Source: Sedimentibacter sp. zth1 (GTDB lineage: Bacteria; Bacillota; Clostridia; Tissierellales; Sedimentibacteraceae). From it: DNA of 64,000 nucleotides. A program made the position numbers and the translations under genes. The number at the start of each line of letters is the position of its first letter. The first letter of the stretch is position 1. The stretch covers positions 1,116,001 through 1,180,000 of the forward strand of contig NZ_CP071445.1 of the NCBI RefSeq assembly GCF_017352195.1, given 5' to 3'. Positions 20,825 to 35,387 of the stretch are shown piece after piece. The notes under the pieces are model-generated. The model saw only the letters and a list, made by a program, of their open reading frames with translations, was not told the origin of the DNA and did not search any database.

Positions 20825-22894
20825 TTATTTATCTATTGCTTCGGTTCTGTATATAAATTTTACTTTTCCAGTCATATCTTCTGAAATTCCACCGAAATTT
20901 TGATATTCTTTTGAAATATTTACTACTGCCTTAATTCTATCAACTACGTTTGTTACGTCATCACCAACTAGACTAACTAGTTTATTGATTCCTTCATCAC
21001 TCAATTGTTTCATCCCATTGGATAATTGCATTGAACCATCTTGTAATTCTATGATTCCTTCAATTAATGCCTTTGAAGCATCTTGTAATGTTGTAATTCC
21101 TTCATAAAGACTATTACTAGCTGATGATAATTTTTCAGTACCATCTGCTAATTGTAAAACACCTTGGTTAAGTATATTACTGCCATTATATGCTTTATCT
21201 ACACCGCTTGTATAAGTAATAACACCATCATAAAATTGTTTATAAGTATCTAATTGCTCAACAAGACCTTTTATACTCTTTTGTCCATTTTCAGCATTTG
21301 CTGCAAGATTTTTGATCTTATTAATCATTTCTTCACTACTCATTTGTTGGTTGATAAGCTCAGCTTCTTTATCAGATACAAGTTTTGTAATTGTTGCTTT
21401 AACTTCTTCGCTTTGCATTTGAGCATTAACTGCACCTTCTATTTGTGCTTTTACTTCTTGACTAATTTGTCCATTTCCAGTTGCAACTTTATATTGCTCA
21501 ATAGTCATATTGAATTTTTCCAATACAGCACCAAATACTTGTTGGTTTACAGCCATTGTTACTTGTTCCGTAATTACAGATTCATTAGCCTTTACAGCAT
21601 CCGTAACTTTTTTTAGAGCTCCGTTATAAACTCCATCGTAAGCATTATCACCACCAAGTGATTTTAAAATACCGTTTAATATTTCATCATAATTTTCAAT
21701 AGTAAGTGTTGGTACATCTACTCCTGCTTTAGCTAACTCGTTTTGTGCAGTTCCTAATAATGTATTGAATACTTGTTCAGCACCACCGTTTAGCATAGCA
21801 CTATTTTTATTAAGCTCTTTCAATCCACTATTTAAAGTATCAACTCCAACTTTTAGCTTACCTGTGTTTTCATTTAAGCTATTTGCTCCTTCTGACAAAG
21901 CCTTAGCTCCATTAGCTAATTTATTAACTCCATCTATTAATTCATTAGATTTTTCTAATAATAAGCTAATACCATTATATAAATCTGAAGAACCATTAAC
22001 AAGCTTTTCAGTTGCAACACTTAGTTCACCTAAAGAGTTTTCAAGATCTCCTAGTGAGTTAATATTATCCACATCTAAATGATTGAACATATCATTTGTA
22101 GCAAGTGTTATTGTTGTTTCTAAAGAAAAATCTTGTACATCGGCTGTAATTTCAACATTATTAGGTATAGATAATTTACTTTCTCCAATAGCCAAACTTT
22201 CTTGCATACCTGGAAGTGCAAAACCAATAACTACACTTCTATCACCGTCATTTATGATTTTACCATTTGAAACTTTGATATTTGTAAAATTAGTATTGTC
22301 TAGTACCATACCACTTAGCATAACAAATGGAACATATACTTCATCATTTTTACCGTTAATGCTAACAGTTTTTCTTTGATTATTTATATAGTTAAAAGTC
22401 ATTGTAACTTTTCCACTTTTACCTACTAACTCACTTGAAGATATTTCTTTACCATCAAGTTTATATCCAATAGATACTGTAACAGGTAATTCTTTATCTA
22501 TTTCTCCCTGATAATATATGTCTTTTCCTTCTGCATCCCAAACACAAATATTGTTATCATTCATTGTATATTGCTCTTCACCATTAACATTAACAATATT
22601 AGTAGCGTCAGTTTTATCATTTAGTTTATCATTACCGTTTATATTTTTAACCCAATCACTAACTATAACTTTTTTTGCAGTTCCATCAGAATTAGCAATA
22701 ACATAAACTGTTTCATCCTTATCAGCTTCATCATTTACTAAAATACTTTCTAATTTATTAGTTATATTGTTAGGTGTTTCCTTATTAGTTTCATCCTTAT
22801 CGTCGGATTGTTGTGCAAATACAAATACTGTACCTGTGAAAATCAATCCTATAATAACTGTAATAGATAATATTTTATAAAATTTAGTATTCAT
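20825..22894 (-). CDS. Exported YhgE/Pip-like repeat protein partnered with an MMPL transporter
   Basis: 689 residues. A signal peptide or anchor (about 9-27, ending V-F-A-Q-Q) is followed by ~230 residues of extracellular beta-rich sequence. Then come long heptad-like helices with repeated L-x-x-G-x-x-x-L-x-x-G units (for example L-I-D-G-V-N-K-L-A-N-G-A-K-A-L), as seen in YhgE/Pip/phage-infection-type proteins. No C-terminal membrane helices are seen, unlike full-length YhgE. It is the last gene of the DUF308-MMPL operon, 27 nt after the MMPL gene with an AAAGGAGGAAA site. In clostridia such proteins commonly sit with RND/MMPL pumps and may extend the pump through the wall; this role is inferred. 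Confidence 0.65.
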   Translation of the reverse strand: MNTKFYKILSITVIIGLIFTGTVFVFAQQSDDKDETNKETPNNITNKLESILVNDEADKDETVYVIANSDGTAKKVIVSDWVKNINGNDKLNDKTDATNIVNVNGEEQYTMNDNNICVWDAEGKDIYYQGEIDKELPVTVSIGYKLDGKEISSSELVGKSGKVTMTFNYINNQRKTVSINGKNDEVYVPFVMLSGMVLDNTNFTNIKVSNGKIINDGDRSVVIGFALPGMQESLAIGESKLSIPNNVEITADVQDFSLETTITLATNDMFNHLDVDNINSLGDLENSLGELSVATEKLVNGSSDLYNGISLLLEKSNELIDGVNKLANGAKALSEGANSLNENTGKLKVGVDTLNSGLKELNKNSAMLNGGAEQVFNTLLGTAQNELAKAGVDVPTLTIENYDEILNGILKSLGGDNAYDGVYNGALKKVTDAVKANESVITEQVTMAVNQQVFGAVLEKFNMTIEQYKVATGNGQISQEVKAQIEGAVNAQMQSEEVKATITKLVSDKEAELINQQMSSEEMINKIKNLAANAENGQKSIKGLVEQLDTYKQFYDGVITYTSGVDKAYNGSNILNQGVLQLADGTEKLSSASNSLYEGITTLQDASKALIEGIIELQDGSMQLSNGMKQLSDEGINKLVSLVGDDVTNVVDRIKAVVNISKEYQNFGGISEDMTGKVKFIYRTEAIDK

Positions 22895-22921
22895 TATATT
22901 TCCTCCTTTTGTTACATTTCA

Positions 22922-25012
22922 TTATTTATTTAATTGTACTAATTTTTTGCTCTTTCTAATGTCAACAGTTGTCTTACATATTATTTTATCAAATACCATA
23001 AACATTGAAGGTAATATCAATATTACTGATGCCATACTTATTAAAGCACCTCTTGCCATCAAATTACACATTGAACTAATTATATCTATATCTGAATATA
23101 CTGCAACTCCATATGTAGCTGCAAAGAAACCTAATGCACTTACTATAATTGATGGAATTGATGTAGACAATGCAGTTGATATTGCTACTTTTTTATCATG
23201 ACCGATAATACGTTCTTTTTTGTACCTTGTTGTCATCAATATTGCATAATCAACAGTCGCTCCAAGTTGAATTGTACTTATACAAATTGGTGCAATAAAT
23301 GGTAACGACGTATTTGCATAGTATGGTATACCAAGATTTATACAAATTGCAAATTCAATAACTGCAACCAATATAACGGCCAATGATGGACTTTTTAATA
23401 CAAATAATATTATTAAAAATATAGCAGCTATCGAAATTATACTAACAACAGTAAAGTCACGATCTGTTACATCTATTAAATCCTTTGTACATGGGGCTTC
23501 ACCTATTAACATCCCATTTTCATCATATTTTTTAATAATATTGTTAATATCTGTTATCTGTGAATTAACTTCGTCACTTGAAACATAATATTTAGAACTT
23601 ACTAAAAATAACTGATATTTATCTTCCTTTAATAAATTAACAATTGAATCTGGTAATATTTCTTGCGGTATAGTTGAACCAATCAATGAATCAAATCCTA
23701 TCGCAAATTTAACTCCATCAACATTTTCTATTTGACCTATCATATTTTTACAATCTTTATGTGACATGTTAGAATCAGCTAAAATCATGTGTGTTGAAGC
23801 TATGTCAAAATCATCAATTAATTTTGTATTAGCTATAACATATTCCATATCTTTAGGCACTACAGTACTCATATCATAATATACAAGCTCATTTGTATAT
23901 CCATAAAGTGATGGTAATAATAATAATACAAATATAATTATAAAAATAATTGGACGTTTTATAATTAATCTTGATACCTTATCCATACTTGGTATTAGAG
24001 ATCTATGACGTGTTTTTTCAATTAACTTATCAAATACTAATATTAATGGTGGAAGTATTGTTACACATCCTATAACACCTAACAAAACTCCTTTTGCCAT
24101 TACAATACCTAAATCTTTACCCAAAGTAAATGTCATAAAGCAAAGTGCGATAAACCCAGCAATTGTAGTGATAGAACTTCCTAATACTGATGTAAAAGTT
24201 TCTGCAATAGCAGTGGACATTGCTTCTTTTTTATCGCCGTTAAAAGCAATTTTATGCTCTGAATAACTATGCCACAAAAATATAGAATAATCCATTGTTA
24301 CAGCTAACTGCAATACCGCAGATAGTGCTTTTGTGATATAAGATATTTCTCCAAGAAAATAATTTGAACCTAAATTATAAAGAATTGCTATACCAATACT
24401 TATAAGAAACACAAATGGTATAACCCATGAATCCATAAATATCATCATTGCAGCACAAGCAAGTAAAACTGCAATTCCTACATATACAGGTTCTTCTTTT
24501 TCACATAAGTTTTTTAAATCTGTTACTAATGCAGACATGCCTGTAATGAAACACTTTTCACCACAAACTTTCCTTACATCTCCAATAGCATTTATAGTTG
24601 CATCCTCTGAAGTTGATGTATCAAAGAATACTGCCATAAGAGTTGAATCACCTTTGTTAAAAGCATCATAATATTTTTCTGGTAGAATCTCCATTGGAAC
24701 AGTAACATCAAACAAATTATCATACCAAACGACATCATTAACGTGTTCAACTTTTTCAAGTTCCGATTTCAATGAGGCTACCTCGTATGGCTTCATTCCA
24801 TCAACTATAACAAGTGAAAAAGCACCTTTTCCAAAATCATCTAATAATATATTTTGCCCTTTGACAGTATCCATGTCTTCAGGAAGATAATCTAGAATAT
24901 CGTAATTAACTCTTGTATTAATAATTCCTAATATTGATGGAATTAAAAGTAAAATAGCAATTATTAAAATTATATTTTTGTGTTTAACAACTGCTCTACT
25001 GAATTTCAGCAT
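22922..25012 (-). CDS. MMPL/RND-family membrane transporter
   Basis: 696 residues with the RND architecture in two halves. Each half has one N-terminal helix, a ~150-residue outside domain, then five helices. The helix-4 motifs read T-M-D-Y-S-I-F-L-W-H in half one and A-T-V-D-Y-A-I-L-M-T in half two, with an Asp in each as the proton-relay candidate. G-x-x-x-D-Y and late R-S-L-I-P loops agree with the MMPL group, which exports lipids or amphipathic compounds. The substrate is not known. It lies in an operon: DUF308 gene 14 nt upstream, YhgE-like gene 27 nt downstream, with a TetR gene further upstream, so it is probably induced by a ligand. Confidence 0.85.
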   Translation of the reverse strand: MLKFSRAVVKHKNIILIIAILLLIPSILGIINTRVNYDILDYLPEDMDTVKGQNILLDDFGKGAFSLVIVDGMKPYEVASLKSELEKVEHVNDVVWYDNLFDVTVPMEILPEKYYDAFNKGDSTLMAVFFDTSTSEDATINAIGDVRKVCGEKCFITGMSALVTDLKNLCEKEEPVYVGIAVLLACAAMMIFMDSWVIPFVFLISIGIAILYNLGSNYFLGEISYITKALSAVLQLAVTMDYSIFLWHSYSEHKIAFNGDKKEAMSTAIAETFTSVLGSSITTIAGFIALCFMTFTLGKDLGIVMAKGVLLGVIGCVTILPPLILVFDKLIEKTRHRSLIPSMDKVSRLIIKRPIIFIIIFVLLLLPSLYGYTNELVYYDMSTVVPKDMEYVIANTKLIDDFDIASTHMILADSNMSHKDCKNMIGQIENVDGVKFAIGFDSLIGSTIPQEILPDSIVNLLKEDKYQLFLVSSKYYVSSDEVNSQITDINNIIKKYDENGMLIGEAPCTKDLIDVTDRDFTVVSIISIAAIFLIILFVLKSPSLAVILVAVIEFAICINLGIPYYANTSLPFIAPICISTIQLGATVDYAILMTTRYKKERIIGHDKKVAISTALSTSIPSIIVSALGFFAATYGVAVYSDIDIISSMCNLMARGALISMASVILILPSMFMVFDKIICKTTVDIRKSKKLVQLNK

Positions 25013-25026
25013 TTTAATTTCCTCCT

Positions 25027-25599
25027 TTATTTCTCTGTAAAATTAGGTTTAGATGGTAAAAACCTCTTTACTAGTTTTATTGTATAAATTGCAACGCACA
25101 AATTTTCAATTCCATCAGCTATTAATGCAATTCCTATAATAACTGATAAAGCCAACACGCCTTCAAATGGATTGAAAATTAGAAGTAGTCCAACAATTGC
25201 TGTGATTATTGCCAATATAAGTATTAGCCACCAGTTGTCTAATCCAAACTGTCTTGCTTCCTTGGCTGTTTGTAATTTAAATGTACCATCTATTATTACA
25301 AATATACCTATAACAACATTTAGAAAAACAAGTATATTTTTGGGGTGTAAGATTAATACTAATCCAATTAGCATTGTAAAAATACCTAATGCAAAATCAA
25401 ATTGAAAGGCTAATCCATAAGTATCATTTACAAAATAACTAATAAATTTGATAATACCACAAATTAATGTTATTAACCCAACTATATAGCATAATGTCAA
25501 TTCAGTTGCTTCAGTTAAAAATATTAGTAATATACCAAGTGCAATCAAAACTATTGAATATGCTACATAAGCAGTTTTTGCTTTTTTAACAGAATCCAT
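25027..25599 (-). CDS. DUF308/HdeD-family membrane protein
   Basis: 190 residues with six hydrophobic helices in three pairs, the third pair separated by a D-N-W-W hinge. The repeated G-I-x-x-I-x-x-G and I-A-D-G-I-E-N turns are typical of the HdeD/DUF308 family, known in E. coli for acid resistance but of unclear function elsewhere. It starts at ATG after TGGAGGTC and is the first gene of the transporter operon, with a TATAAT promoter at 25647-25675. Its link with the MMPL pump is only positional. Confidence 0.75.
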   Translation of the reverse strand: MDSVKKAKTAYVAYSIVLIALGILLIFLTEATELTLCYIVGLITLICGIIKFISYFVNDTYGLAFQFDFALGIFTMLIGLVLILHPKNILVFLNVVIGIFVIIDGTFKLQTAKEARQFGLDNWWLILILAIITAIVGLLLIFNPFEGVLALSVIIGIALIADGIENLCVAIYTIKLVKRFLPSKPNFTEK

Positions 25600-25646
25600 A
25601 TTAAGACCTCCATTTCCAAAATATAATTCTTATTGACTACTTTTAT

Positions 25647-25675
25647 ATTATATAAACTTCATGTCCTATCTACAA
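25647..25675 (-). promoter_or_regulatory. Promoter of the DUF308-MMPL-YhgE operon
   Basis: TATAAT preceded at 17 bp by TTGTAG (only three bases match the -35 consensus), 48 nt before the DUF308 start. The weak -35 suits a regulated promoter. Confidence 0.55.
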
Positions 25676-25680
25676 TAAAC

Positions 25681-25721
25681 AAAAACAGCGCATTGTTGGA
25701 ATTTCCAACACTACGCTGTTT
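25681..25721 (-). terminator. Hairpin with inner palindrome between tetR and its target operon
   Basis: Outer stem AAAACAGCG / CGCTGTTTT, inner palindrome GTTGGAA-T-TTCCAAC (25694-25708). On the minus strand it ends in T-rich sequence, so it can terminate the tetR transcript. The inner palindrome lies 19 nt upstream of the -35 box and could also be the TetR operator. Confidence 0.55.
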
Positions 25722-25728
25722 TTGTTTT

Positions 25729-25760
25729 ATTTTCCGACAAACCCTAAGTTTTGTCGGAAA
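25729..25760 (-). terminator. Terminator of the tetR gene
   Basis: A 12-bp stem TTTTCCGACAAA / TTTGTCGGAAAA with an 8-nt loop, directly after the tetR stop; the first of two successive hairpins. Confidence 0.65.
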
Positions 25761-25767
25761 ATTTATT

Positions 25768-26349
25768 TTATCGATTTTCTTTTTTAAAAGAATTCTTATT
25801 ATCTGCTTTAATAAGTGTTTGTCTAATGTTTCCATCAAACAAATATCCCATTCTATGAATTATTACTGAAGGATCATCTTTCATTCCTTTTCCTAACCAT
25901 TCTAATGTCATACCAACTAAAGCATATTTATATAGGTCTGAAATTATTTTAATATCTAATTCATTAACATTTAAATCAGTTACCTGTGATTTAACAACCT
26001 TTATCATCATATCATCAACAACATTATATATATAATTCTCAAGGTGTTCACGATTTAACGAGTTATATACGTGATATATTGCTTTTTTATTTTTTGTTGC
26101 AAATTCAATACTTTCAATAAAACCATCTACCCATGAAGAATAATCTTTATGTGCAAGAATAGTTTTTTCCGCTTCCATTTTAAATAAATCAGCTAATAGG
26201 GCATATATATCCTCAAAATAATAGTAAAATGTACTTCGATTAACTCCACAATCATCAACAATGTCTTTAATGGTTATCTTATCAAGTGGATATTCATTTA
26301 ATAGTTTAACAAAAGATGAGATAATAGCTATTTTAGTAAATTGAGACAT
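25768..26349 (-). CDS. TetR/AcrR-family transcriptional regulator
   Basis: 193 residues. The N-terminal helix-turn-helix reads I-T-I-K-D-I-V-D-D-C-G-V-N-R-S-T-F-Y-Y-Y-F (about 24-44), the classic TetR recognition helix ending in F-Y-Y-Y-F. The C-terminal ~140 residues are a helical ligand/dimer domain resembling the DhaS-type C-domain (G-M-T-L-E-W-L-G near residue 155). The start is an ATG with AAGGGAG. It is followed by two hairpins and then the DUF308-MMPL-YhgE operon in the same direction, the usual place for a local repressor. Ligand unknown. Confidence 0.85.
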   Translation of the reverse strand: MSQFTKIAIISSFVKLLNEYPLDKITIKDIVDDCGVNRSTFYYYFEDIYALLADLFKMEAEKTILAHKDYSSWVDGFIESIEFATKNKKAIYHVYNSLNREHLENYIYNVVDDMMIKVVKSQVTDLNVNELDIKIISDLYKYALVGMTLEWLGKGMKDDPSVIIHRMGYLFDGNIRQTLIKADNKNSFKKENR

Positions 26350-26378
26350 ATGAACTCCCTTATATATAATATGTTATA

Positions 26379-26407
26379 ATTATAGCATATATTTATTAAC
26401 CTTTCAA
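26379..26407 (-). promoter_or_regulatory. Promoter of the tetR gene
   Basis: TTGAAA, 17-bp spacer, TATAAT, 30 nt before the tetR start. Confidence 0.7.
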
Positions 26408-26493
26408 GAATTGTAATTATACATTAATTATGTTAATATACAGTAAAATATTTATCTAAATAATATTATAATTTAGGAGAATAATAAAAGATT

Positions 26494-27333
26494 ATGATAC
26501 AACCAGAAAAATGGCGAGAAACAATTAATCCTTTTAGTATTAATTATAAAAAATTTATATTAAAGGAAATATTAGGATATCCACATGCAGGAAATGATGT
26601 TTTTTATGTGAAAGGAATATTTGACAACAAAATTTGTAACGCTTATATTAAAATTGAACGTCAAAAAGGAGCAAACATTGTGAATGAAGCTAATGTTATT
26701 AAACAATTATCATTTGATTTTGTTCCAAAAATATTAGAATATTCTGAAAGTAACCCAAAATATATCATAACTGAAGAAGCAATTGGTGAACGTCTTTCTT
26801 ATTTATTAGATATAGACAAAGAACATACCTCATTATATTATATGGAATCTTACGGAAAAGCTTTGGCAGAATTTCATAAATTAAAATTAAATTGCAATGA
26901 TGTCATTCATAGACGTTTTTTTGACATACCCCCACATGATTACATGGTAAAATGGAATCTTATTACAGCTGAAGCGTTTTTACTTAATAATAGTCCAAAA
27001 AACAATTCCAAATGCTTTGTTCATGGAGATTTTCATTATGCAAATATTTTATGGAATAAAAACAGAATTTCGTGTGTTTTAGATTATGAATTATCCGGCA
27101 ACGGTATTAGAGAATTTGATATTGCATGGGCTATTTTTTTACGTCCCGGACAAAAATTCTTAAAAACAAAAGAAGAGAGGGACTTATTTTTAGAAGGCTA
27201 TAAACGCTTACAAAATTTTGATATGTTTTCTGTTAATTATTATTTAGTATTAATCGCAAGTTATTTTTATTCTATGGGCAATCAAAATTATCGTTTTGAT
27301 GTTGATAATATAATCAGTGATATAATCAATTAA
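26494..27333 (+). CDS. Aminoglycoside-phosphotransferase-fold kinase
   Basis: 279 residues, start ATG after TAGGAGAAT. The catalytic loop F-V-H-G-D-F-H-Y-A-N-I-L (H-x-D-x-x-x-x-N, about 177-188) and the metal motif V-L-D-Y-E (about 200) are intact. A lysine-bearing N-lobe strand precedes them, with T-E-E-A-I-G-E as hinge. This is the APH/choline-kinase fold, which phosphorylates small hydroxyl compounds including some antibiotics and macrolides. The substrate cannot be read from sequence. It is divergent from the tetR gene, separated by 144 nt, and might be co-regulated. It stands alone on the plus strand. Confidence 0.75.
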   Translation: MIQPEKWRETINPFSINYKKFILKEILGYPHAGNDVFYVKGIFDNKICNAYIKIERQKGANIVNEANVIKQLSFDFVPKILEYSESNPKYIITEEAIGERLSYLLDIDKEHTSLYYMESYGKALAEFHKLKLNCNDVIHRRFFDIPPHDYMVKWNLITAEAFLLNNSPKNNSKCFVHGDFHYANILWNKNRISCVLDYELSGNGIREFDIAWAIFLRPGQKFLKTKEERDLFLEGYKRLQNFDMFSVNYYLVLIASYFYSMGNQNYRFDVDNIISDIIN

Positions 27334-27521
27334 CTGGATTTACTATAATAAAAAAGTTGCTACGCAACTCCGCTAGGGGGACCTATGTCCCCCTTCGGCA
27401 TAAAAATGCCTACTTCATAAGCATTTTTTCTGAGCACCCTCCTTAAAGGCAAGGGCGTCCCGTCCTTTGCAATCCTCGTTTTTTTATATACTAGAAATAG
27501 AACTTTCATAGTATATAAAAA
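27334..27521. other. GC-richer hairpin-rich island
   Basis: No gene. Successive short hairpins occur: GTTGC/GCAAC (27357-27368), GGGGGAC/GTCCCCC (about 27376-27393), GGCAT/ATGCC (27397-27410). They carry the CTCCGCT word also found in the rrn modules. It is of a composition unlike the AT-rich surroundings and similar in style to 40385-40485. Confidence 0.5.
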
Positions 27522-27545
27522 AAGACAAGATAATAACCTTGTCTT
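27522..27545 (-). terminator. Terminator of the rrn2-tRNA operon
   Basis: AAGACAAG / CTTGTCTT stem with a T run on the minus strand, just past tRNA-Pro. Confidence 0.8.
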
Positions 27546-27548
27546 ATA

Positions 27549-27625
27549 TGGTCGGGGCGGCAGGATTTGAACCCGCGGCCCTCTGGTCCCAAACCAGATG
27601 CGCTACCAAACTGCGCTACGCCCCG
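27549..27625 (-). tRNA. tRNA-Pro (TGG)
   Basis: Full cloverleaf with encoded CCA; last tRNA of the array downstream of rrn2. Confidence 0.95.
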
Positions 27626-27647
27626 TATGTTTTTCTCTTAAATAAAA

Positions 27648-27723
27648 TGGTGATCCATCCGCGATTCGAACGCGGGACACCCTGATTAAAAGTCAGGTGC
27701 TCTGCCGGCTGAGCTAATGGATC
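27648..27723 (-). tRNA. tRNA-Lys (TTT)
   Basis: Full cloverleaf, loop CTTTTAA, encoded CCA. Confidence 0.95.
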
Positions 27724-27742
27724 ACTATATAAATTGTAAAAA

Positions 27743-27817
27743 TGGCTGGAGTAGCAGGATTTGAACCTACGAATGCTAGAGTCAAAGTCTAGTGCCTTAC
27801 CGCTTGGCTATACCCCA
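27743..27817 (-). tRNA. tRNA-Gln (TTG)
   Basis: Full cloverleaf, loop CTTTGAC (TTG), encoded CCA. Confidence 0.95.
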
Positions 27818-27822
27818 ACTTA

Positions 27823-27899
27823 TGGTGAACCAGAAGGGAGTCGAACCCCCGGCACACGGCTTAGAAGGCCGTTGCTCTATCCAGCTGAGCTACTGGTCC
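27823..27899 (-). tRNA. tRNA-Arg (TCT)
   Basis: Full cloverleaf, loop CTTCTAA (TCT), encoded CCA; only 5 nt from tRNA-Gln. Confidence 0.95.
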
Positions 27900-27913
27900 A
27901 TAATATTTTCAAA

Positions 27914-27989
<76 letters not shown>

Positions 27990-28046
27990 ATATATCATAC
28001 CATTACTTCAATAATCTACTTATTCTACTAACCTAGTTTGTTAAAA

Positions 28047-28122
28047 TGGTGGAAACAATAGGGCTCGAACCTATGACCCCCTGCTTGTAAGGCAGATGCT
28101 CTCCCAACTGAGCTATGCTTCC
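28047..28122 (-). tRNA. tRNA-Val (TAC)
   Basis: Full cloverleaf, loop CTTACAA (TAC), encoded CCA. Confidence 0.95.
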
Positions 28123-28129
28123 ACTTAAA

Positions 28130-28204
28130 TGGTGACCCTACCGAGACTCGAACTCGGGTTACTTCCGTGAAAGGGAAGTGTCTTAACCGCTTGACCATAG
28201 GGCC
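28130..28204 (-). tRNA. tRNA-Glu (TTC)
   Basis: Full cloverleaf, loop CTTTCAC (TTC), encoded CCA. It begins only 7 nt after the 5S gene, so it is part of the rrn2 transcript. Confidence 0.95.
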
Positions 28205-28211
28205 ATATCAA

Positions 28212-28327
<116 letters not shown>

Positions 28328-28497
28328 TTAGTATAACTCGTAATTTAAAAATTACTTCGTTATGTTATATATTAAGTTATTATTAAATTGAAAGTTTGAA
28401 CTTTCAAAATCGCATAGGAAAAACTTTTCGAGATTTGGATTTCGCTGGATCTGACCTACTATCCATTTGAGAATCAAATGGGGTTAGGATCATTATT

Positions 28498-33616
<5,119 letters not shown>

Positions 33617-33897
33617 TCTGTTCTCAAGCTTACGCTTGGCATTAACTCGATATTTTTGTTATCTGCTGTGTCACTACTCTTCATCACTTGCTTACGTACT
33701 TTAGTACGTGCGCTCGTTCTTCATCGCGTTCCTTGCATATAGCAAAACTATCTTCGTTAGTTGTTGTTGTTGTTGTTTTTACTGTTTTTGTTCTATTTCT
33801 ATACTCTTGCGAGTACTGAAACTAAAGGTTGTTCTTATGCTGTTTTATTGTCTAAGGTTCATTTTTCAATGCTTTGCTGTCTCTCAACAGCTTTATT

Positions 33898-33926
33898 AGT
33901 TTACCATCTCTGTCGAAGTTTGTCAA
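33898..33926 (-). promoter_or_regulatory. rrn2 promoter P1
   Basis: TTGACA, 17-bp spacer, TAAACT, followed by AATAAAGCTGTTGAGAG; same as rrn1 P1. Confidence 0.75.
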
Positions 33927-33994
33927 GAACTTTTTTAAAAATTATTAGTAATTAATTTTTCATTATTCATCCGCTCTTTTTCGACAGCTTTAAT

Positions 33995-34023
33995 AGAATA
34001 TCATTTTTTGTTTTCTGTGTCAA
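33995..34023 (-). promoter_or_regulatory. rrn2 promoter P2
   Basis: TTGACA, 17-bp spacer, TATTCT, followed by ATTAAAGCTGTCGAAAAAG. No P3 like that of rrn1/rrn3 is seen here. Confidence 0.8.
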
Positions 34024-34472
34024 TACTTATTTTAATTTATTATTTGACTAAAAATTACAACATTAAATGTCTGCTTATTTCAATGAATTTTATAGTGTAA
34101 ATATTTCTATTGCAATGTAATAACCTAGTTTGCGGAATATAATGTACCCAAATACAAGTTGATATATATGGGTGTTGCTCATTTTACTTACAAGCAAAAA
34201 AATTAAATAACGTAATTATTCCACTTGATGCAGTGGCTACAATTAATCCAATTAAAGTACCAAACCCATGCAATTACTGTCATAAGAATAATACATATTA
34301 ATGCAAACAATAATTTAATAGTAATATGTTTAGTTTTGTATTTTCTAATTAACAACCAATATTGGGGCAAATTTTTCACCCTTTTTCAATAACTGTAGGA
34401 TATGACATTATTTATAACCTCATAATAAGATATAAATTTCTTTTCGTTACCTCAAATCTGACTATATACTTA
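34024..34472. other. Gene-free interval with a possible decayed ORF
   Basis: No supported gene. On the minus strand a ~50-codon open stretch (about 34364 to 34205) would encode a hydrophobic peptide containing L-L-F-A-L-I-C-I-I-L-M-T-V-I-A, but it lacks a clear ribosome site or homology. It could be a membrane-protein remnant. The sequence upstream of rrn2 P2 shows no further promoter. Confidence 0.4.
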
Positions 34473-35024
34473 TTAAACCACGACGGTTAACCTTGTAACG
34501 TCAAATCCCTCTGCATGCTTTTTACAATATATATCTGTACACTTTTTGTATTTTTCAAATGTCTTTTTTGCCTCACACTTATCTGTGTAGACTTTCCAAC
34601 AACCTACAAACTTAAAACCATGTCCTTTATTTTTTATAAATGCCTTTATATCCCTAAGAGGATAACCAAGAAATACACCAATTTCATGTGGAAAGTCATT
34701 TCCAATGGTAAGTTTTTTTGAAAGATATTCAAGACACTTTTCTATACTTTCAGTAAAATAACCGCTTTCTTCCAATAATCTGATAATCTCTTTTTTACCA
34801 AGCTCCTTTTCAAGCTGCTTTTTTCTATAAACATATATTAGCGCAATTCCACTATTTTTTCGGAGCGCTACAAAAAATATACCTCTTTTATTAAATATAG
34901 AATTCCATTCATCAAGCTCTGCCAAAAGCTGTATTTCACTTTGAAATTTATATGTAAATAAATTTCCCATTTTCATTCCTGCCAAAGTTGGAGAGCAGTG
35001 CCTTACTATAATTTTACTGGACAT
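34473..35024 (-). CDS. DUF3793 family protein
   Basis: 183 residues, start ATG after AAAGGAGGTGA. Diagnostic segments are H-C-S-P-T-L-A-G-M-K near the N-terminus, F-P-H-E-I-G-V-F-L-G-Y-P-L-R-D-I-K-A-F-I (about 111-130) and G-C-W-K-V-Y with a following Cys-containing tail. These are hallmarks of DUF3793, a clostridial family of unknown function often near iron-transport genes and flavodoxins (family knowledge). It follows the DUF2325 gene by 13 nt, and both lie downstream of a TTAGT-N4-ACTAA palindrome like those at feoA, suggesting iron-controlled expression (inference). Confidence 0.8.
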   Translation of the reverse strand: MSSKIIVRHCSPTLAGMKMGNLFTYKFQSEIQLLAELDEWNSIFNKRGIFFVALRKNSGIALIYVYRKKQLEKELGKKEIIRLLEESGYFTESIEKCLEYLSKKLTIGNDFPHEIGVFLGYPLRDIKAFIKNKGHGFKFVGCWKVYTDKCEAKKTFEKYKKCTDIYCKKHAEGFDVTRLTVVV

Positions 35025-35037
35025 AAAATCACCTCCT

Positions 35038-35322
35038 TTATACTGTATATTCTTCCAAAATTTCTTTTAGTGCTGTCATCGAACTTGAATGACAGCGAGT
35101 GATCCGAATATTTTGACCTTTGGTTTTAGCAAGAGCTGTTTTCACCATTTTATGCGAAACAGTCTTTGTAAACAGTACAAGCAAATCAGGCGATCCAATT
35201 TTGTTTTTAAGTCCCATCATTTGTGTAAAAACCTTTGCTTTACAATTGTATTTTCTACACAAAAACTTATACTGACAAACCATACAATCATTTCCACCAA
35301 CAATTACTACACTCAACTTCAA
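35038..35322 (-). CDS. DUF2325 family protein
   Basis: 94 residues, TTG start after TTGGAGGA. It has a Rossmann-like layout: V-V-I-V-G-G-N-D at the N-terminus, a middle L-L-V-L-F-T-K-T-V-S-H-K-M strand-helix, and C-H-S-S-S-M-T-A-L at the C-terminal turn. These are conserved in DUF2325, small proteins often beside DUF3793 and Feo genes. Two further Cys (C-M-V-C) follow the first strand and could bind metal. The function is unknown. It is the first gene after the palindrome at 35388-35419. Confidence 0.8.
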   Translation of the reverse strand: MKLSVVIVGGNDCMVCQYKFLCRKYNCKAKVFTQMMGLKNKIGSPDLLVLFTKTVSHKMVKTALAKTKGQNIRITRCHSSSMTALKEILEEYTV

Positions 35323-35387
35323 TCCTCCAATACATTTGTATTATCTTTATATTTCTCTAAAATAATTACATAAATTTTTTTCTTTAT

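Noticed and set aside
21254-22706. Plus-strand ORFs opposite the YhgE-like gene
   Set aside because: Antisense reading of a repeat-rich gene; composition explained by the opposite frame.
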